Shown piece by piece: positions 37,028-49,604 of a stretch of 64,000 nt of DNA (position 1 is its first letter; every line of letters starts with the position of its first letter). A program made the position numbers and the translations under genes. The stretch is from Amaranthus tricolor. Taxonomy: Eukaryota; Streptophyta; Magnoliopsida; Caryophyllales; Amaranthaceae. The notes under the pieces were generated by a model. It was not told the DNA's origin and did no database searches. It saw nothing but the letters and a program-made list of their open reading frames with translations. The DNA is taken from positions 22,283,798-22,347,797 of the forward strand of contig NC_080055.1 in the NCBI RefSeq assembly GCF_026212465.1. The letters run 5' to 3'.

Positions 37028-37430
37028 GCGTCATAAAGTGTGTTATGAATGGTGTGACTTGAGTGCACAATTAATGTGTTCATTCATGTGTGACTCTTGG
37101 GTTTGAATTCAATGAGTATGTTAATGTAGGTGTAATAAGTTGAGTCTTGATGATTGTAATTTATGATGGTGATTAAGAGTATGGATTAATGAGGTAATGA
37201 AGTATGAGTTATTCATTGGAGTTATAGGACTTAATGAAGAAGTGCAAAGGTTCTGATCGAGCTACCATAAAACAAGTCCTTTCTACTTCTTCATTTAATC
37301 TTCATTAACACCCATAATTCCTCATGAATACTCTCCACATAATTACACCCATTTGGATTCTACAAACTAAGAGTCACACACATGAATACACACTTCAATT
37401 GTGCACTCAAGTCACACTAATCACAACATC
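37028..37430. repeat. Foldback of two Copia LTR halves
   Basis: 37028-37260 runs in the forward sense of the Copia LTR start (gttatgaatggtgtgacttgagtgcac). 37262-37430 is the reverse complement of another copy (gtgcactcaagtcacactaatcacaaca), joined at gatcgagctaccataa. Both are diverged from the LTRs at 43.9 and 46.2 kb. Confidence 0.65.
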
Positions 37431-37439
37431 AACTTAATC

Positions 37440-37635
37440 AAAAGCTTCAGCTAATGGTTGAGATCCCAAAATATGTATGTATACTCTAACATTAATCTAT
37501 CCATTTGAATTTGTTGCTTGTTTAATGCCCTTATTCTCCAGAGACGTATCATCAAGCCTGCTTATAATTGATCAGTATGTGTATCATGGGCAAGTGCACA
37601 GCTGGAACTCCAAAATATAAATGCCTTATAAAGCA
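37440..37635. repeat. Inverted duplication of about 200 bp, right copy
   Basis: Reverse-complement partner of 35446-35660. Its inner end (37440-37495) is a TRIM LTR in minus orientation; its outer end replaces the rest of the Gypsy integrase, forming a sharp junction near 37636. Confidence 0.9.
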
Positions 37636-40600
37636 ACGTAGTACCCATTTCCTGTTGCAAGGTTTGCCAGAAATGTGACAAATACCGTGTATCTCTATCG
37701 GACACAATAGTACGGGGCACACCATGATATCGCACGACATACTTAATGTAAGCTCGAGCTAATTGTTCCATCTCCCAACGACAGTTCATAGGGATGAAAC
37801 GTGCTGATTTAGTCAAACGATCCACTATAACCTATAACGCATCATTTCCCGCCTTCGTCCGGGGTAAACCCACAATAAAATCCATAGAGATATCATCCCA
37901 TTTCCATACTGGTATGTCCAAATGTTGTAGTAAACCTCCTGGTCTTTTATGCTCAAAATTTTAACCTTTTGACAAGTCAAACAGCGCGAGACATAATCCG
38001 CAATATCCTTCTTCATCCCAGACCACCAAAACATTAACTTAAGATCTTGATACATTTTATCAACGCCCGGATGGACTTAAAATTTCGTACAATGGGCCTC
38101 ATCCAAGATACATTCCTTTAAAGATTCCTCCCCTGTTGGTAAACACCAGCGACCCTTGAACCTCAAACTTCCATCTTCCTGAACAAAGAATCCCTCTACT
38201 TTTCCTTCCCGTGCCTGTTCCTTTAACTTTAAAAGTTTCGGGTCTTTATCCTGTGAGTTTAAAATTTCTTCAAAGAACGAAGGTCGAATAGCGAAGGCGT
38301 TCAGACACTCCTGTAACTCACCTTTACGTACCATTTCCAAATTTAATCTGGCAAAATCCCGATGTAACTCTTCAACTCCGTCTAAGGCGGACAATGAGGG
38401 ATTAGACTTCCTACTCAACGCATCGGCTACCAAGTTCGCTCGTCCCTCATGATATATGAACTCTAAATCATAATCTGTCATCAACTCTAGCCACCGACGT
38501 TGTCGCATGTTCAAATCAGGCTGAGTGTAGAGATACTTCAAACTCTGATGATCACTGTAGATCTTACATTCGACACCATACAAGTAATGTCGCCATATTT
38601 TGAGAGCAAACACTATAGCAGCTAACTCCAGATCATGGGTAGGATAATTAACTTCATGTACTTTCAATTGTCGTGATGCGTACGCAATCACCTTACGGTC
38701 CTGCATCAGTACACAACCCAATCCTTTCTTCGATGCGTCACTGTAAACAGTATAATCCAACTTTGGGTCAGGTAAAGTAAGAACAGGGGCTGTGGTTAAT
38801 CTTTCCTTCAAAGTTATGAAGGCCTGTTCACACTCATCAGTCCACTCGAACTTCTTCTCTTTCTTCATCAACGAAGTCATAGGCCGAGCAATTCGTGAGA
38901 AATCTTTGAAAAAACGACGGTAATACCCAGCCAAGCCTAAGAAACTTCGTACTTCGGTGACATTCTTTGGTGACGGCCAACTTCGAACTGCCTCTACTTT
39001 CGCCGGATCCACCGAAATACCCTCTTTAGAAACAAAATGACCCAAAAATGAGACCTTTTCCAACCAAAAGTCACATTTTGACAATTTAGCGTACAACTTA
39101 TTTTCTCGCAGAGTTTGCAGGACTGAACGTAAATTTTTCTCAAGATCATCCCGGTCCCTCGAATATACTAATATGTCATCAATAAAGAAACCCACGAACT
39201 TATCCAAGTACGCACTAAACACTTGGTTCATTAAACACATGAATGCAGCTGGAGCATTTGTCAACCCAAAAGGCATCACGATGAACTCATAATGTCCATA
39301 ACGTGTTCTAAAAGCTGTTTTATGTATATCTCCTTCTGCTATTAACCCAATCTTAAGTCAATTTTTGAAAAGATCCCGGCTCCTCTCAATTGATCAAATA
39401 AGTCATCTATCCGGGGTAACGGGTATTTATTCTTAACGGTTACCTTGTTTAACTCCCGGTAGTCGATGCATAACCTCAGACTACCATCTTTCTTCCTTAC
39501 AAACAAAACTGGAGCGCCCCAAGGCGAAACACTAGGTTGAACATAACCCTTATCCAACAATTCTTCTAGCTGGGACTTTAGTTCTTCCATCTCCTTCGGA
39601 GCCATACTATAAGGGGCCTTAGAAATTGGTCCAGTCCCCGGTACCAAGTCAATCGTGAAGTCAATTTCCCGTTGAGGTGGCATTCCGGGAATCTCGTCAA
39701 GAAAAACATCCAAAAATTTATTCACTATAACAATATCCTTGGGATCCTCCTTCTTCTTTCCCCCCTGGCTGATATGACATAAGTACAAAGGGTGTCCTTG
39801 CCTCACGAGTCTTTGCAATTCTAATGTCGACACCAAATTCGTCCTGGGCCCCTTGGGAAACTTTCTATATCTAACGTTTTCCCCTCGTGGTCCCTCCAAC
39901 AATACTCTCTGCTCTCTACATTCAATAGTGGCTTTATATCTTCTTAACCAATCCATCCCCAAAATTACCTATAAGTCTTCCATATCTAATACATACAAGT
40001 TACTAGGAAAGACAACTTTCCCTATCTTCAAGGGTACATCCTTATACAGTCTATCACAACTGTACAATTTTCCCGACGGAACAGCCACCGTATAAGAAAC
40101 TTGTTCAAAAGTTCCTAAATTTAATTCTTCTACTTTACTCTTTGCAAGAAATGAACATGTAGCTCCCGAATCAAATAATACATTCACAGCTATAGAATGA
40201 ATGGCGAACGTACCTGTAACCACATCCGTCGCCTGGTCAACTTCTCTTGTACTGACCGCAGATACTCTTCCACTAGCCGTTTGTGCATTAATTCCTCCCA
40301 TGTGATTGCCCCCACGATGCATTTCTGACCCTTCAGCCCGGTTTCCATCTACCCGGCCTTGTCCCCCATTAAAAGGTCGCTGAAACCTCTGACCAGCATT
40401 ACCACGATTTCCATTCCCAAACTGCTGGCTGATTTGACTGCTGGCGTTGTTTAAATTCTGTTGTCGGTGTGGTCCACCCGGTTGTTGATTTCTACCCCCT
40501 TTCTTTATGTAGCATTCAAACTCCCTATGTCCTCTTTTGTGGCAAAAGTTACATTCGATCAAATTCCCATCACAATCTTTTCCCGGGTGGTTTCTCTTGC

Positions 40601-41405
40601 ATCTTCTACAGAAATACTTCTTTTCATTGCCTTCTCGGTCCAGTAATGGCTTAGCAGGCTTCGCGTCTCCTCTAAACCCAGAATTTGTACCAGACCCGCC
40701 TCCCTGAAAATTTCCGAAATTTCTTGCTTTCTTATGATAAAAGCCCGACAAGTTCTCCGAGGTCTGACCTGAAACCTCTTTCCTCTTCTCAGGGACATTA
40801 ACCCTTTCTTTTTCCTTCTCCTTCTTCAAAATATTCCCTATTTGAGACGCTCTCTTGTACATCTGCTCCAGGTTGCTGTAACGATCACTTTCAATATGTT
40901 TTTGAATGTCATATGACAATCCCAGCTCAAATCGCTGCATTTTCTTCTCTTTAGTGGGAACATCATCAGGACAGTACTTGAGATATTCCATAAATTTGTG
41001 GTAATACTCATCAATAGCCATACCACCCATATCTAACCGCGCAAACTCGTTCGACTTATCTTTCCTTACGTGCAACGGATAGAATTTCTCCCGCATGGCC
41101 CTCTTAAACAATTCCCAACCAAAATCCCCCTCAGCCTGCTCCAACAGCCCCGATCTACTGTTTGCCCACCAGTAGTCGGCTTCTCCAACCAAATAAAATG
41201 CAGCCTGATTGACCTTCAATTCTTCTGGACATTCTACTACATCAAAAAGTTTGTCAAATTCTCTTAACCAGAGTTCAAGCTCCGATGGTTCCCCTTTACC
41301 ATCGAAAGTTGAGGGTTTGCTCTGACTAATCCGTTTGCTCATTTCAGATGCTAATTTCGACGTAGACCTCTCTCGTGGTGCGCCTACACTAGATAACGCT
41401 TTCAC
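37636..41405 (-). pseudogene. Ty3/Gypsy gag-pol, broken and 3'-truncated
   Basis: Gag (41405-39969) has a retrotransposon gag domain and zinc knuckles, one reading CNFCHKRGHREFEC. The aspartic protease motif DSGAT is at about 40173-40159. A stop codon at about 39967 separates gag/protease from the reverse transcriptase. Reverse transcriptase has [12 protein letters not shown] and FIDDILVYS; RNase H has the VYSDASKKG start and the typical VADALSRKS end. Integrase keeps the zinc finger (CLTCQKVK) and core SDRDTRY, then stops at a junction near 37636. Further disruptions: a deletion with frameshift near 39350, stops near 38056 and 37825 and a frameshift near 37965. The DYDLEF...VADALSRKS style suggests the Tekay/Del group, tentatively. 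Inactive. Confidence 0.9.
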
Positions 41406-41798
41406 CAGATTTCTTAGCGTACGGTTAGCATCATTTCTAGACAGTCACTTTCTTGACAAAGGAGACATCTTCTGCAAGCAAAAAGAAGGTACTAATTACA
41501 AGAAGGACCTAGGGATTCGAAAGTTTTGAAGAAAGAACAGAATTTGACTTATCATACAACTACTTATTCACTAGAGCCTAGGTTTATTTATTTCTACATG
41601 TATATAACATTAGGCTTAAAAAGAACATTGTAAAAACGACCTCAATATATAATACACATCACAGCTCATTGGAAGAAACCATAAATATACTATGATATTT
41701 TATTGATATAACCTGATGCGTTTCAACTGATTCCCGCAGGATTTTACATTTTTCAAAAAGATACTACTTTAAAAGATATAACTAAAGGAAAAACATTT

Positions 41799-42212
41799 TT
41801 AACGCCAAGCGTCCCAAGTGTCAGCACTCTCATCATAGATTGCTAAGTCAAAATCCTCATCATCTACATCTTCCCCAGAATCAGAGCTGAAGTTTGAGAG
41901 AGCTTCTTCTGATTCACTGTCACTATTTCCAGCGTGGTTTATTGGTACTTTCTCCACGTCTTCTTCGGGATCCTCTTCATCTGAGCAAACCCTATCAAGC
42001 CCAGTCCCATAGCCATACAGGTCATAGTGCGACCCCCAATTGCCACCCTCATCCTCGCTGGAAATCTCTATATAAGTAGGTGGTTCTCGCTCAGGCTCCC
42101 ATATTTCGACCTCACTCTCCGACTGAACCACGGTTTCCACTAGTGGAGGGTCAGGTAAGTCCCGCTCCTTCAACGGTTCCATGACCACATCAGCGTCGTC
42201 CGATTGGGTCAA
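41799..42212 (-). CDS. Extra acidic ORF upstream of Gypsy gag (137 aa)
   Basis: A full open frame lies on the element's coding strand between its primer-binding site (42440) and gag (41405). The product is strongly acidic, with serine/glutamate/aspartate-rich stretches (EISSEDEGG, DSESEEALS, DSGEDVDDEDFD), ending ADTWDAWR. It has no cysteine cluster or enzyme motif. Extra ORFs upstream of gag are known in some plant Gypsy lineages. I do not recognise this one, and its role is unknown. It stays open while gag-pol is broken. Confidence 0.5.
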   Translation of the reverse strand: MTQSDDADVVMEPLKERDLPDPPLVETVVQSESEVEIWEPEREPPTYIEISSEDEGGNWGSHYDLYGYGTGLDRVCSDEEDPEEDVEKVPINHAGNSDSESEEALSNFSSDSGEDVDDEDFDLAIYDESADTWDAWR

Positions 42213-42428
42213 ACATCGATACCTCGCTAGTCTCCCTGGGGGTGTGTGAGTCTATGGGTGTTTCTCCCTTATCCATATATCCTGATTCTACACGAAAATA
42301 CAAAACAAAACATTACTTATCACCTAACAACATACAACACAAACACATATCAACCAATTTACATCCTACGGACTACTCCCCAACTCTCTACTAAGGTTGT
42401 TTATTCCTATATCATCTGAGGAACGTTA

Positions 42429-42440
42429 GCTCTGATACCA
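42429..42440 (-). other. Gypsy primer-binding site
   Basis: TGGTATCAGAGC on the minus strand, complementary to the 3' end of initiator methionine tRNA, two bases inside the LTR end. Confidence 0.85.
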
Positions 42441-42442
42441 AT

Positions 42443-43880
42443 TGTAATGGTCCGGTTTAAATGACCCGGAAATCCATATGAAAATACAAATTCCGGTTCA
42501 CTTTTCGGACTCCAGAGAAGACTTTTCTCTAGGACCGTCAACGTTCCGTCGATAAAGAAATATAGATAAACAGAAAACAAAACCATTGTGAAAGGTAATA
42601 AGTCAGCGGAAGCTCTAACGTACAACTCGAGAGCCTAGAGGCCTCTAAACAAACTAATCGAAATAGCGGAAGCGAAAAGAAAACTATCTCTTTTGTTACA
42701 TTAATTCAGAGTTTTTTTTTCTACTCATATTCTAATACAAAAGGTAAAACATAGTCTTGATTATTACGGTTTCTACGTCGAGATCTCACACCAGACCGCA
42801 CCTGCAATCAACCTACCAATCGTCGTAAGACAACACCAGTAGGTTCCAAAGAAACAACCAATACACGTCAGAGACTTCATATAAATATCAATCCGGTTGA
42901 ATACAAGCGGAAAGTTCATCCTAGCATGCATAGGCTCTATACATTTATATATATATATAACACAATCCTTCTAACAAATCAAATTTTGCTAAAGGATTAC
43001 TAAACCCTTGGATGACTACATAACTTAATCCATACCAATTTAATTTCTACTAACAAATTGAAATTTAGTTTGAGAAATTTAAACTATAAAAGAAATTTAT
43101 TTGAATATCAACAAAACTCAATTCTTATAACAAATTAAAACTTTGTTAAAGAATATAAATCAACAACATAACTTAATCCTTTTAGCAAAATTAAAGTTTA
43201 TTAAAGGATTATTAGAGAAAATTACATAAAAAAAAAATATACTCAATCCTCCTCAAAGTCATAGGATATCATCTTACATAAAAATATAATTCATCTTAGA
43301 AAGCGTTGTATATAAAATCTATAACTAGCAATTTCAATTAAACTTACCCCATTGATCAAAAGATTGAATTGAACAAACCAAAAAAAAAAATTTTTTCTTT
43401 GTGACAGCCGAAACCAGGAGCAAGGGAAGGAAAATTTTTTTCTGATTTTTTTGTGATCACTTTTGGGGATTAAGAATGTGAAGACTTCAATTGAGGTTTA
43501 AAGGATTACTAGGAATTAATAATCACTTATTGTGCCAAAAACCCAATTATGAGAGGAGTTACAAAACTCCTCCCATACACCTATACTCAACATGCTGCCC
43601 CCTTCCCATTCCCTCCTTAATTTTTTTTTGTTAATTAATTAATTAATTAAGTGATTGTTTTATTTATTTATTTTTTTTTTTTGAAAACAGAAAAGAAACG
43701 CTACATGACAACAGCGTACGCGATAAAACGCGTTACCGTTAAAATTTTAACTTACTTTATTTCTTATAATTAACTATGTATAATAGTATAATTCAATATT
43801 ACTTATTTATTTTATTTTATTATACTTTATTTTATAATATTTTATTTATTTTTAATCCCGATAAATTACGGGGTGTTATA
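42443..43880 (-). mobile_element. 5' LTR of the minus-strand Gypsy element
   Basis: 1438 bp. On the minus strand it begins TATAACACCCCGTAATTT (TG mutated to TA) and ends CGGACCATTACA next to the primer-binding site. The TGTAACACCCC-type start is typical of plant Gypsy LTRs. The matching 3' LTR is absent, lost at the junction near 37636. Confidence 0.8.
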
Positions 43881-44128
43881 GCTCGACCTACCAATAAGGC
43901 TCGCTCGGTCGAGCGGGTAGGTCGAGCGACCTCTTTGCTTCCTCTGTCAGAATTCTGATCGAGCTACCATAAATCCAAACCTTTCTACTTCTTCATTAAT
44001 CTTCATTAACATCAATAATTCCCATGAATACTCTCCACATAATTACACTCTTTTGGATTCCACAAACCAAGAGTCACACACATGAATACACATTTTAATT
44101 GTGCACTCAAGTCACACTAATCATAACA
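43881..44128 (-). mobile_element. 3' LTR fragment of the Copia element
   Basis: 248 bp nearly identical to 46200-46447, which is the outer part of the 5' LTR. It is cut exactly at the outer end of the Gypsy LTR, showing that the Gypsy element inserted in this LTR. On the minus strand it starts TGTTATGATTAGTGTGAC. The polypurine tract taaggtggagat lies just before it (44129-44140). Confidence 0.85.
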
Positions 44129-44295
44129 ATCTCCACCTTAACTTAAGTTCACCCAAGTCAATGGAATTCTCTGATTCACTCCAACATAATATAACAACTT
44201 ACACAACATCATACTCAAAAACAAAAACAACACATGTGCATAAACATAGCACATGCACTAAACATGCTCTCAAAGGGGCTCACAAGAGTATGCTT

Positions 44296-45596
44296 TTAAT
44301 TACCAATCAAGTCCATACATCCCATGGACTCATTGGGATATGTTGAAATTATTCTCAAAATTTCATTAAAAGAAGTATCAATTTCATTTTCATGCTCGGT
44401 TAAAGTAGTGGACACACAAGCCGAACTAATTAAGGTTGAACCCAAAAGCATATACACGCCATCATTAATGGATCCTTTCAAGAACAAATTAGGACCCTTG
44501 CCAACCTTCAAAACTCCACCTTCACCAATGCATTTAAAACCTTCTTTATCCAGAATACTAAGGGAAATTATGTTTTTATTCATACCTGGAACATGAAGGA
44601 CTCCGGTCAATGTTTTTTCAACACCATCAAACATGACAATTTTAACATCTCCAACACCAACTATCGGACAACTAGCCTCATTGCCCATAGTGACGTTTCT
44701 TCCATCAACCTTTTGATAAGTTGAGAAGAAACTAGAGTTAAAAGTTATGTGTCTTGAACATCCCGAATCCAAAATCCAAGAATCACCACCCTTATATTCA
44801 CTAGTAATGACAAGAACATCAACATCATAATCATCATCTACAACATAGCTAGCTTCGGTGGAGCTAGCTTTTGCGGATTTTCTTTCATTTGATCGTTTGG
44901 CTTTTAATTTCCAACAATCTTTCTTGAAGTGGCCCTTCTTCTTACAAAAGTTGCAAGTCATGCTCCTTTTCTTCCTACTCGACTCTTTAACTAATAAAGC
45001 ATCATTGGAAACTCTAGACTCCTTTTGAGCAAATTGAGAATCAATAAGGTCTTTTTGAGTCAAAGCCTTTCTAACATCTCACTACTCAAAGTGTCTCTTC
45101 CATATAACAAGGTTTCCCTAAAATGCTTATATGAAGACGGTAGAGAAACTAACAAAAGAATAGCCGAATCCTCATCATCCACTTTTACATCAATATTTTG
45201 CAAATCCATAATTATTGAGTAAAATTCATCAAGGTGTGGTTTCATGGGCTTCTGTTCTTGCAATCTGAGATCATACAAACGACTCTTTAACAAAAGTCGA
45301 TTGGTAACACTCTTTTTCATATAGAGTGATTCCAATTTTTCCCAAATGCCTTTTGAAGTTTCCTCCTTTACAACTTCTCTCAAAACTTCATTAGAGAGAC
45401 AAAGTTGTATGGCGGAAAGAGCCTTCGCATCCATTTCTTCCCACTTAGCCTCACTTATGCCTTTGGGTTTCTTCACCACACCATCTAGTGCTTTATGCAC
45501 TCCATTTTGTATCAAAATTGCTTTCATTTTGACTTGCCATAAGCCAAAGTTCACACTCCTATCAAACTTCTTAATATCAAGTTTCATTGTAGCCAT
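44296..45596 (-). pseudogene. Copia gag and protease, remainder of pol deleted
   Basis: Gag N-terminal part (45596-45060) has the UBN2-type Copia gag fold signature (YSIIMDLQNI, LLVSLPSSYKHF). A one-base frameshift near 45080 separates it from the second frame (45063-44296), which holds the zinc knuckle CNFCKKKGHFKKDC and the protease start WILDSGCSRHIT. The frame ends after the protease. Integrase, reverse transcriptase and RNase H are absent, and the polypurine tract follows within 170 bases. About 3 kb of a normal Copia interior is missing. Confidence 0.9.
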
Positions 45597-45637
45597 GTTG
45601 CACTAATATAACCTCTAAAACAAGATAACAACAACTT

Positions 45638-45650
45638 GGCTCTGATACCA
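45638..45650 (-). other. Copia primer-binding site
   Basis: TGGTATCAGAGCC on the minus strand, two bases inside the 5' LTR; complementary to initiator methionine tRNA. Confidence 0.9.
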
Positions 45651-45652
45651 AT

Positions 45653-46447
45653 TGAAAAACCACGATGTATTAGAGTTCGAACAATGTGTTTCAAACTTCA
45701 ATATTGCCAAGATCGAGTGTATGAAGTTTAGTGACAAACAAATTACGCTATCAATGATATCGACGTTTGTAGGAGAAAGTAAAGCAATAAAAACGACACA
45801 AAGATTTAACGAGGTTCACCCAACTTAGGCTACGTCCTCCGGTGTGTAGTATCTCTTATATTATCAAAGGAGTTTAAAGAACTCTCAAATATGGAGAATT
45901 ACAATCGAGAAGAGATATAGGTTAGTGTTTGGCTTGGGGTGTATTTTGTGGATGATATTGATGTGTGAGTATGAGAGCTCTATATATATAGTACTAGGTA
46001 CATGAATGTCAATAGCTCACTTGAATATATAGTTAATATAGAGTAATGAATAATATGAAATAACTCCAAGGACTTGAAAGGACGAAAATCAGCATCCCAT
46101 GCACATCAGAGGATCCGCTTGACCGAAACAGAGAGCTCGCTTGGTCGAGCGGCTCGGTAGAGCGAGCATCAGCAGCATTCTGGAGCATTCTGTCTGACCG
46201 CTCGACCTACCAATATGGCTCGCTCGGTCGAGCGGGTAGGTCGAGCGACCTCTCTGCTTCCTCTGTCAGAATTCTGATCGAGCTACCATAAATCCAAACC
46301 TTTCTACTTCTTCATTAATCTTCATTAACACCAATAATTCCCATGAATACTCTCCACATAATTACACTCTTTTGGATTCCACAAACCAAGAGTCACACAC
46401 ATAAATACACATTTTAATTGTGCACTCAAGTCACACTAATCATAACG
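45653..46447 (-). mobile_element. 5' LTR of the minus-strand Copia element
   Basis: About 795 bp. It ends in TTTTTCA next to the primer-binding site, and its outer end matches the 3' LTR fragment (CGTTATGATT..., first T mutated). A TATA-like stretch (gagctctcatac with tatatata, about 45980-45995) and the GC-rich ggtcgagcgg motif (46140-46250) lie in U3. Confidence 0.85.
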
Positions 46448-46834
46448 GTGAATATGAATAAAGATGTTATTGACAATTATGATTAAAGTAATAATAGCTT
46501 TTGGAAATTTTTTAAGAAAACGTTGATATATTTAACATTCTTATTAAAACTGTGATTTAGATATTAGACGATCTTTTCTAACATTAAAAATTTTAAATAT
46601 GACCTATTAATTGTTTAAAACGACCCAAACATCTATGGATATACCATAAATCATAATCATGTAATTCGACTCGAGGAAGAATCAGTACAAATACTTGGGT
46701 TTTCCTTTTTCTTCAAAGCTTAATATATTGCAAATAATCTTGAGCTTGGAATATATTTTATTAATTTGAAAAATTTTAAAAATTATGAAAAGATAATGCA
46801 CAAAGAGAAAAAGGACATTATTATGTGTTATTAC

Positions 46835-46886
<52 letters not shown>

Positions 46887-47775
46887 ATGTAAGGAAATGA
46901 AAAGAAAGAAAAAGAAGTATGATTCAAGTGAGAAATCAGTGTAACAATTTGAAAGTATACATTACCCCATTGAAATAGATTCTGATTTTTTTGTTAACCC
47001 GATCTCATACGACAAACAATAAAATAGATTCTGATTTCTGTTAACTCAATCTCATATAACAAACAATAAAAATGAAATGAGTTTAGTGAATTCCTTACTT
47101 AAATTTAAAAAAGCATACCAAACATCCTTAATATACCTTCTAGGTTTAAAATATTTTACGCATTTAACATACAAGTAGAGATAAGCATTGGCGGTTTTGG
47201 ATATCCAAGTTATTGTACAACCGCACATAGCCCACAATACTAAAGGTAGAGTGGGTGGTTGGCGTTTTACTCAAAATATCAATGGTCATAGGATCAAATT
47301 CTATTAATTGTATATTTTTTCTCTTTGATTCTTTTATCTCTTTCAAACCAACGGTTTAACTAGTAAACATCATCACTTATATTATTTAATTTTCACTCAA
47401 TTTACATGAAATATTATTTTCAACAAATAATCTACATCTCATTTATTAATTTTACAATCCTTTAAATATTTACACTTCTCAATTATTAGTGATTAATCTA
47501 GTACTTTTTTATTTCTATTTTTAACATTAAAGATAAGAATTTGATTTTTAACAACTTATCTGAAGATATTTTATAAAATTAATTTTAATATAATTAGAAA
47601 TTATGCCGAATTTCTATATAATTGTAGTACTTAAAACCAAAATTTTAATGTAGTTAACAACTTTAATAAATGGCCCCAATTACAAAAATTCATGGAAAGA
47701 AAACAAGACCTTTGCACATAATTATAAATTATGTGTACACAGTTTATCATATGCACACATCTATTAACTAAATAC
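46448..47775. repeat. Intergenic with an (ATT)n tract
   Basis: A (TTA)n microsatellite of about 16 units lies at 46836-46885. No gene is seen in the rest. Confidence 0.7.
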
Positions 47776-48424
47776 TCCCTTTGGTTCCTATTGTTCTTCG
47801 CATTTACTTTTTGCATAATTTTTAAAGTAAATTTTGGATCTTAATATCTCTAAATACGCATTATAAAAATTATAAAAAATATATAATAAAAAAGTATATT
47901 TTAAGACGAATTTATCAAGATTTCACATGAATATATTTTATCATCTATATATGTCTTAAAAATCTTTATCAAATTTTTTCTCTAGTCAAAAGACATGAAA
48001 TTTCTGCTCTAGACAATTCTAGATACGAAGTTGGGTGTATCTTGTTCTTCCACTATATAATCATGTCATACTCACCATCTATAAACTCATTAGTTATCTA
48101 TGCTACCTCACTTAAATTAAAGACCATATCTTTAAGTATATCATCAAGAGACCATTAAACAAATACTCTTATCCTTTTCAAATGTTCTTCTCAAATATAA
48201 TTTACGAATATTGTATCATATTTTGATTACGATTTCTCATTGATTTATTAGAAAAAACATATTCATACGGAATCTTATTTGATTCGTCTCAATATATACT
48301 TTTTAAATATCAACTTTTTAGAATTTTTAAAAAACTCACAATTAAAATTATTTAATATTAAAATTTGCATTGTAACTTAGCCAAAAAAAATAAATAAGAA
48401 AACATTTTGAAAATAAAGGGAGTA
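47776..48424. mobile_element. Stowaway-type terminal pair, about 650 bp
   Basis: The left end CTCCCTTTGGTTCCTATTG and right end aataaagggagta form the CTCCCT Stowaway termini. Inside, 48240-48310 and 47860-47950 share aagtatattttaagacg / tatacttttt in inverted sense. It may be two adjacent or nested copies. Confidence 0.4.
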
Positions 48425-49604
48425 ATAATATTGATAAATTCTTCAACAATCTCTCAAATTCCTGCCAAGTGGCTAAATTCTTGATCGCAATATTTAATTT
48501 CTAGTTGTTGTTTAGTCGGCAGGTTGCTAAACTTAATAATAAAAAACATTATTGTCTAAATCATAATATTCTATTAATACCTAACTGATTTACAACGATA
48601 TGATTTTAAACTATTTTATAATAATTTAATGTTATATACTTCGGACAGTTGAAGAAATAGATAGGTTAAGCATATGGCAGAAATAGAGCACATAATTTTA
48701 ATTACTATTATGACTATTATGATATCATTTGCTTGATTAAGACTAAAAAATATCATGCATGTAGATGTAGGTATTCATGCAGTTTTTTTGTATCATATTA
48801 GGCGGATCCTATGATTAAAAAACAAACTAGTAATACTTAGTTCTCTTTTCATATATTCTTTTATTTTTTATTTTTTTTATTTTAACGTAAATTTAAAAAT
48901 CAAATAATTTTAATTGTATGAGTTTTTTAAAATTACAAAAAGTATATTGAGACGAAACTATTAGGATCTCACATAAAATTATTTTTCATATAGATCGATG
49001 AGAAAACATAGTCAAAATACGACATTAAAATTTGTAAATTTTATTTGAGAAAAAACATATAAAAATGAAGAAAATAAAAATTTAAATAAAAAGTTAAATG
49101 AGTTGGTGAAGTGAAGAGATCCCAAGTTGAAAATCCGCATGAGCCACCGCTCCAAGGCTGACCTCGAGGACTAAAATAGTTGGAACTTGGATCAATCAAA
49201 TTTTAAAAGGCAATTACGTACTATGAACGTATCGTTAATTTTAATAGAATTATTAATATGTGCTTTATGCGTTTATAGGAATGCTTTATTATACTTGTTG
49301 ACTTATTGGTTTAATTTGTCAATTTTATTTAAAGATGGAAGTAATCATTATTAAAATTTTTAATTTTAGGTAATAGGTGAATTAAGTTTTAATTAACTTC
49401 CTAAAATTTAGGATTTTAAATTTTGAAATTTGAAGTATCTAAGTCCTTATTTTTCTGTTTTGTAAGATTGTTGTTGCATGAGCTATCTTCAAGGAAGAAG
49501 AATTCAACAAATTTGAACTAATCAAAATCTTGACATCTTGCACAAGTCGTTTGAATTTGAAGTTATATATTAAAAGCATATTTGCAAAAAGTATAAATGA
49601 TAAT
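48425..49604. other. AT-rich intergenic DNA
   Basis: No gene or clear element. A further stretch near 48840-49080 resembles Stowaway interiors (agtatattgagacgaaac) but lacks defined ends. Confidence 0.45.

Noticed and set aside
44324..45606. Plus-strand open frames opposite the Copia gag
   Set aside because: They are antisense shadows of a coding strand with clear gag and protease motifs.
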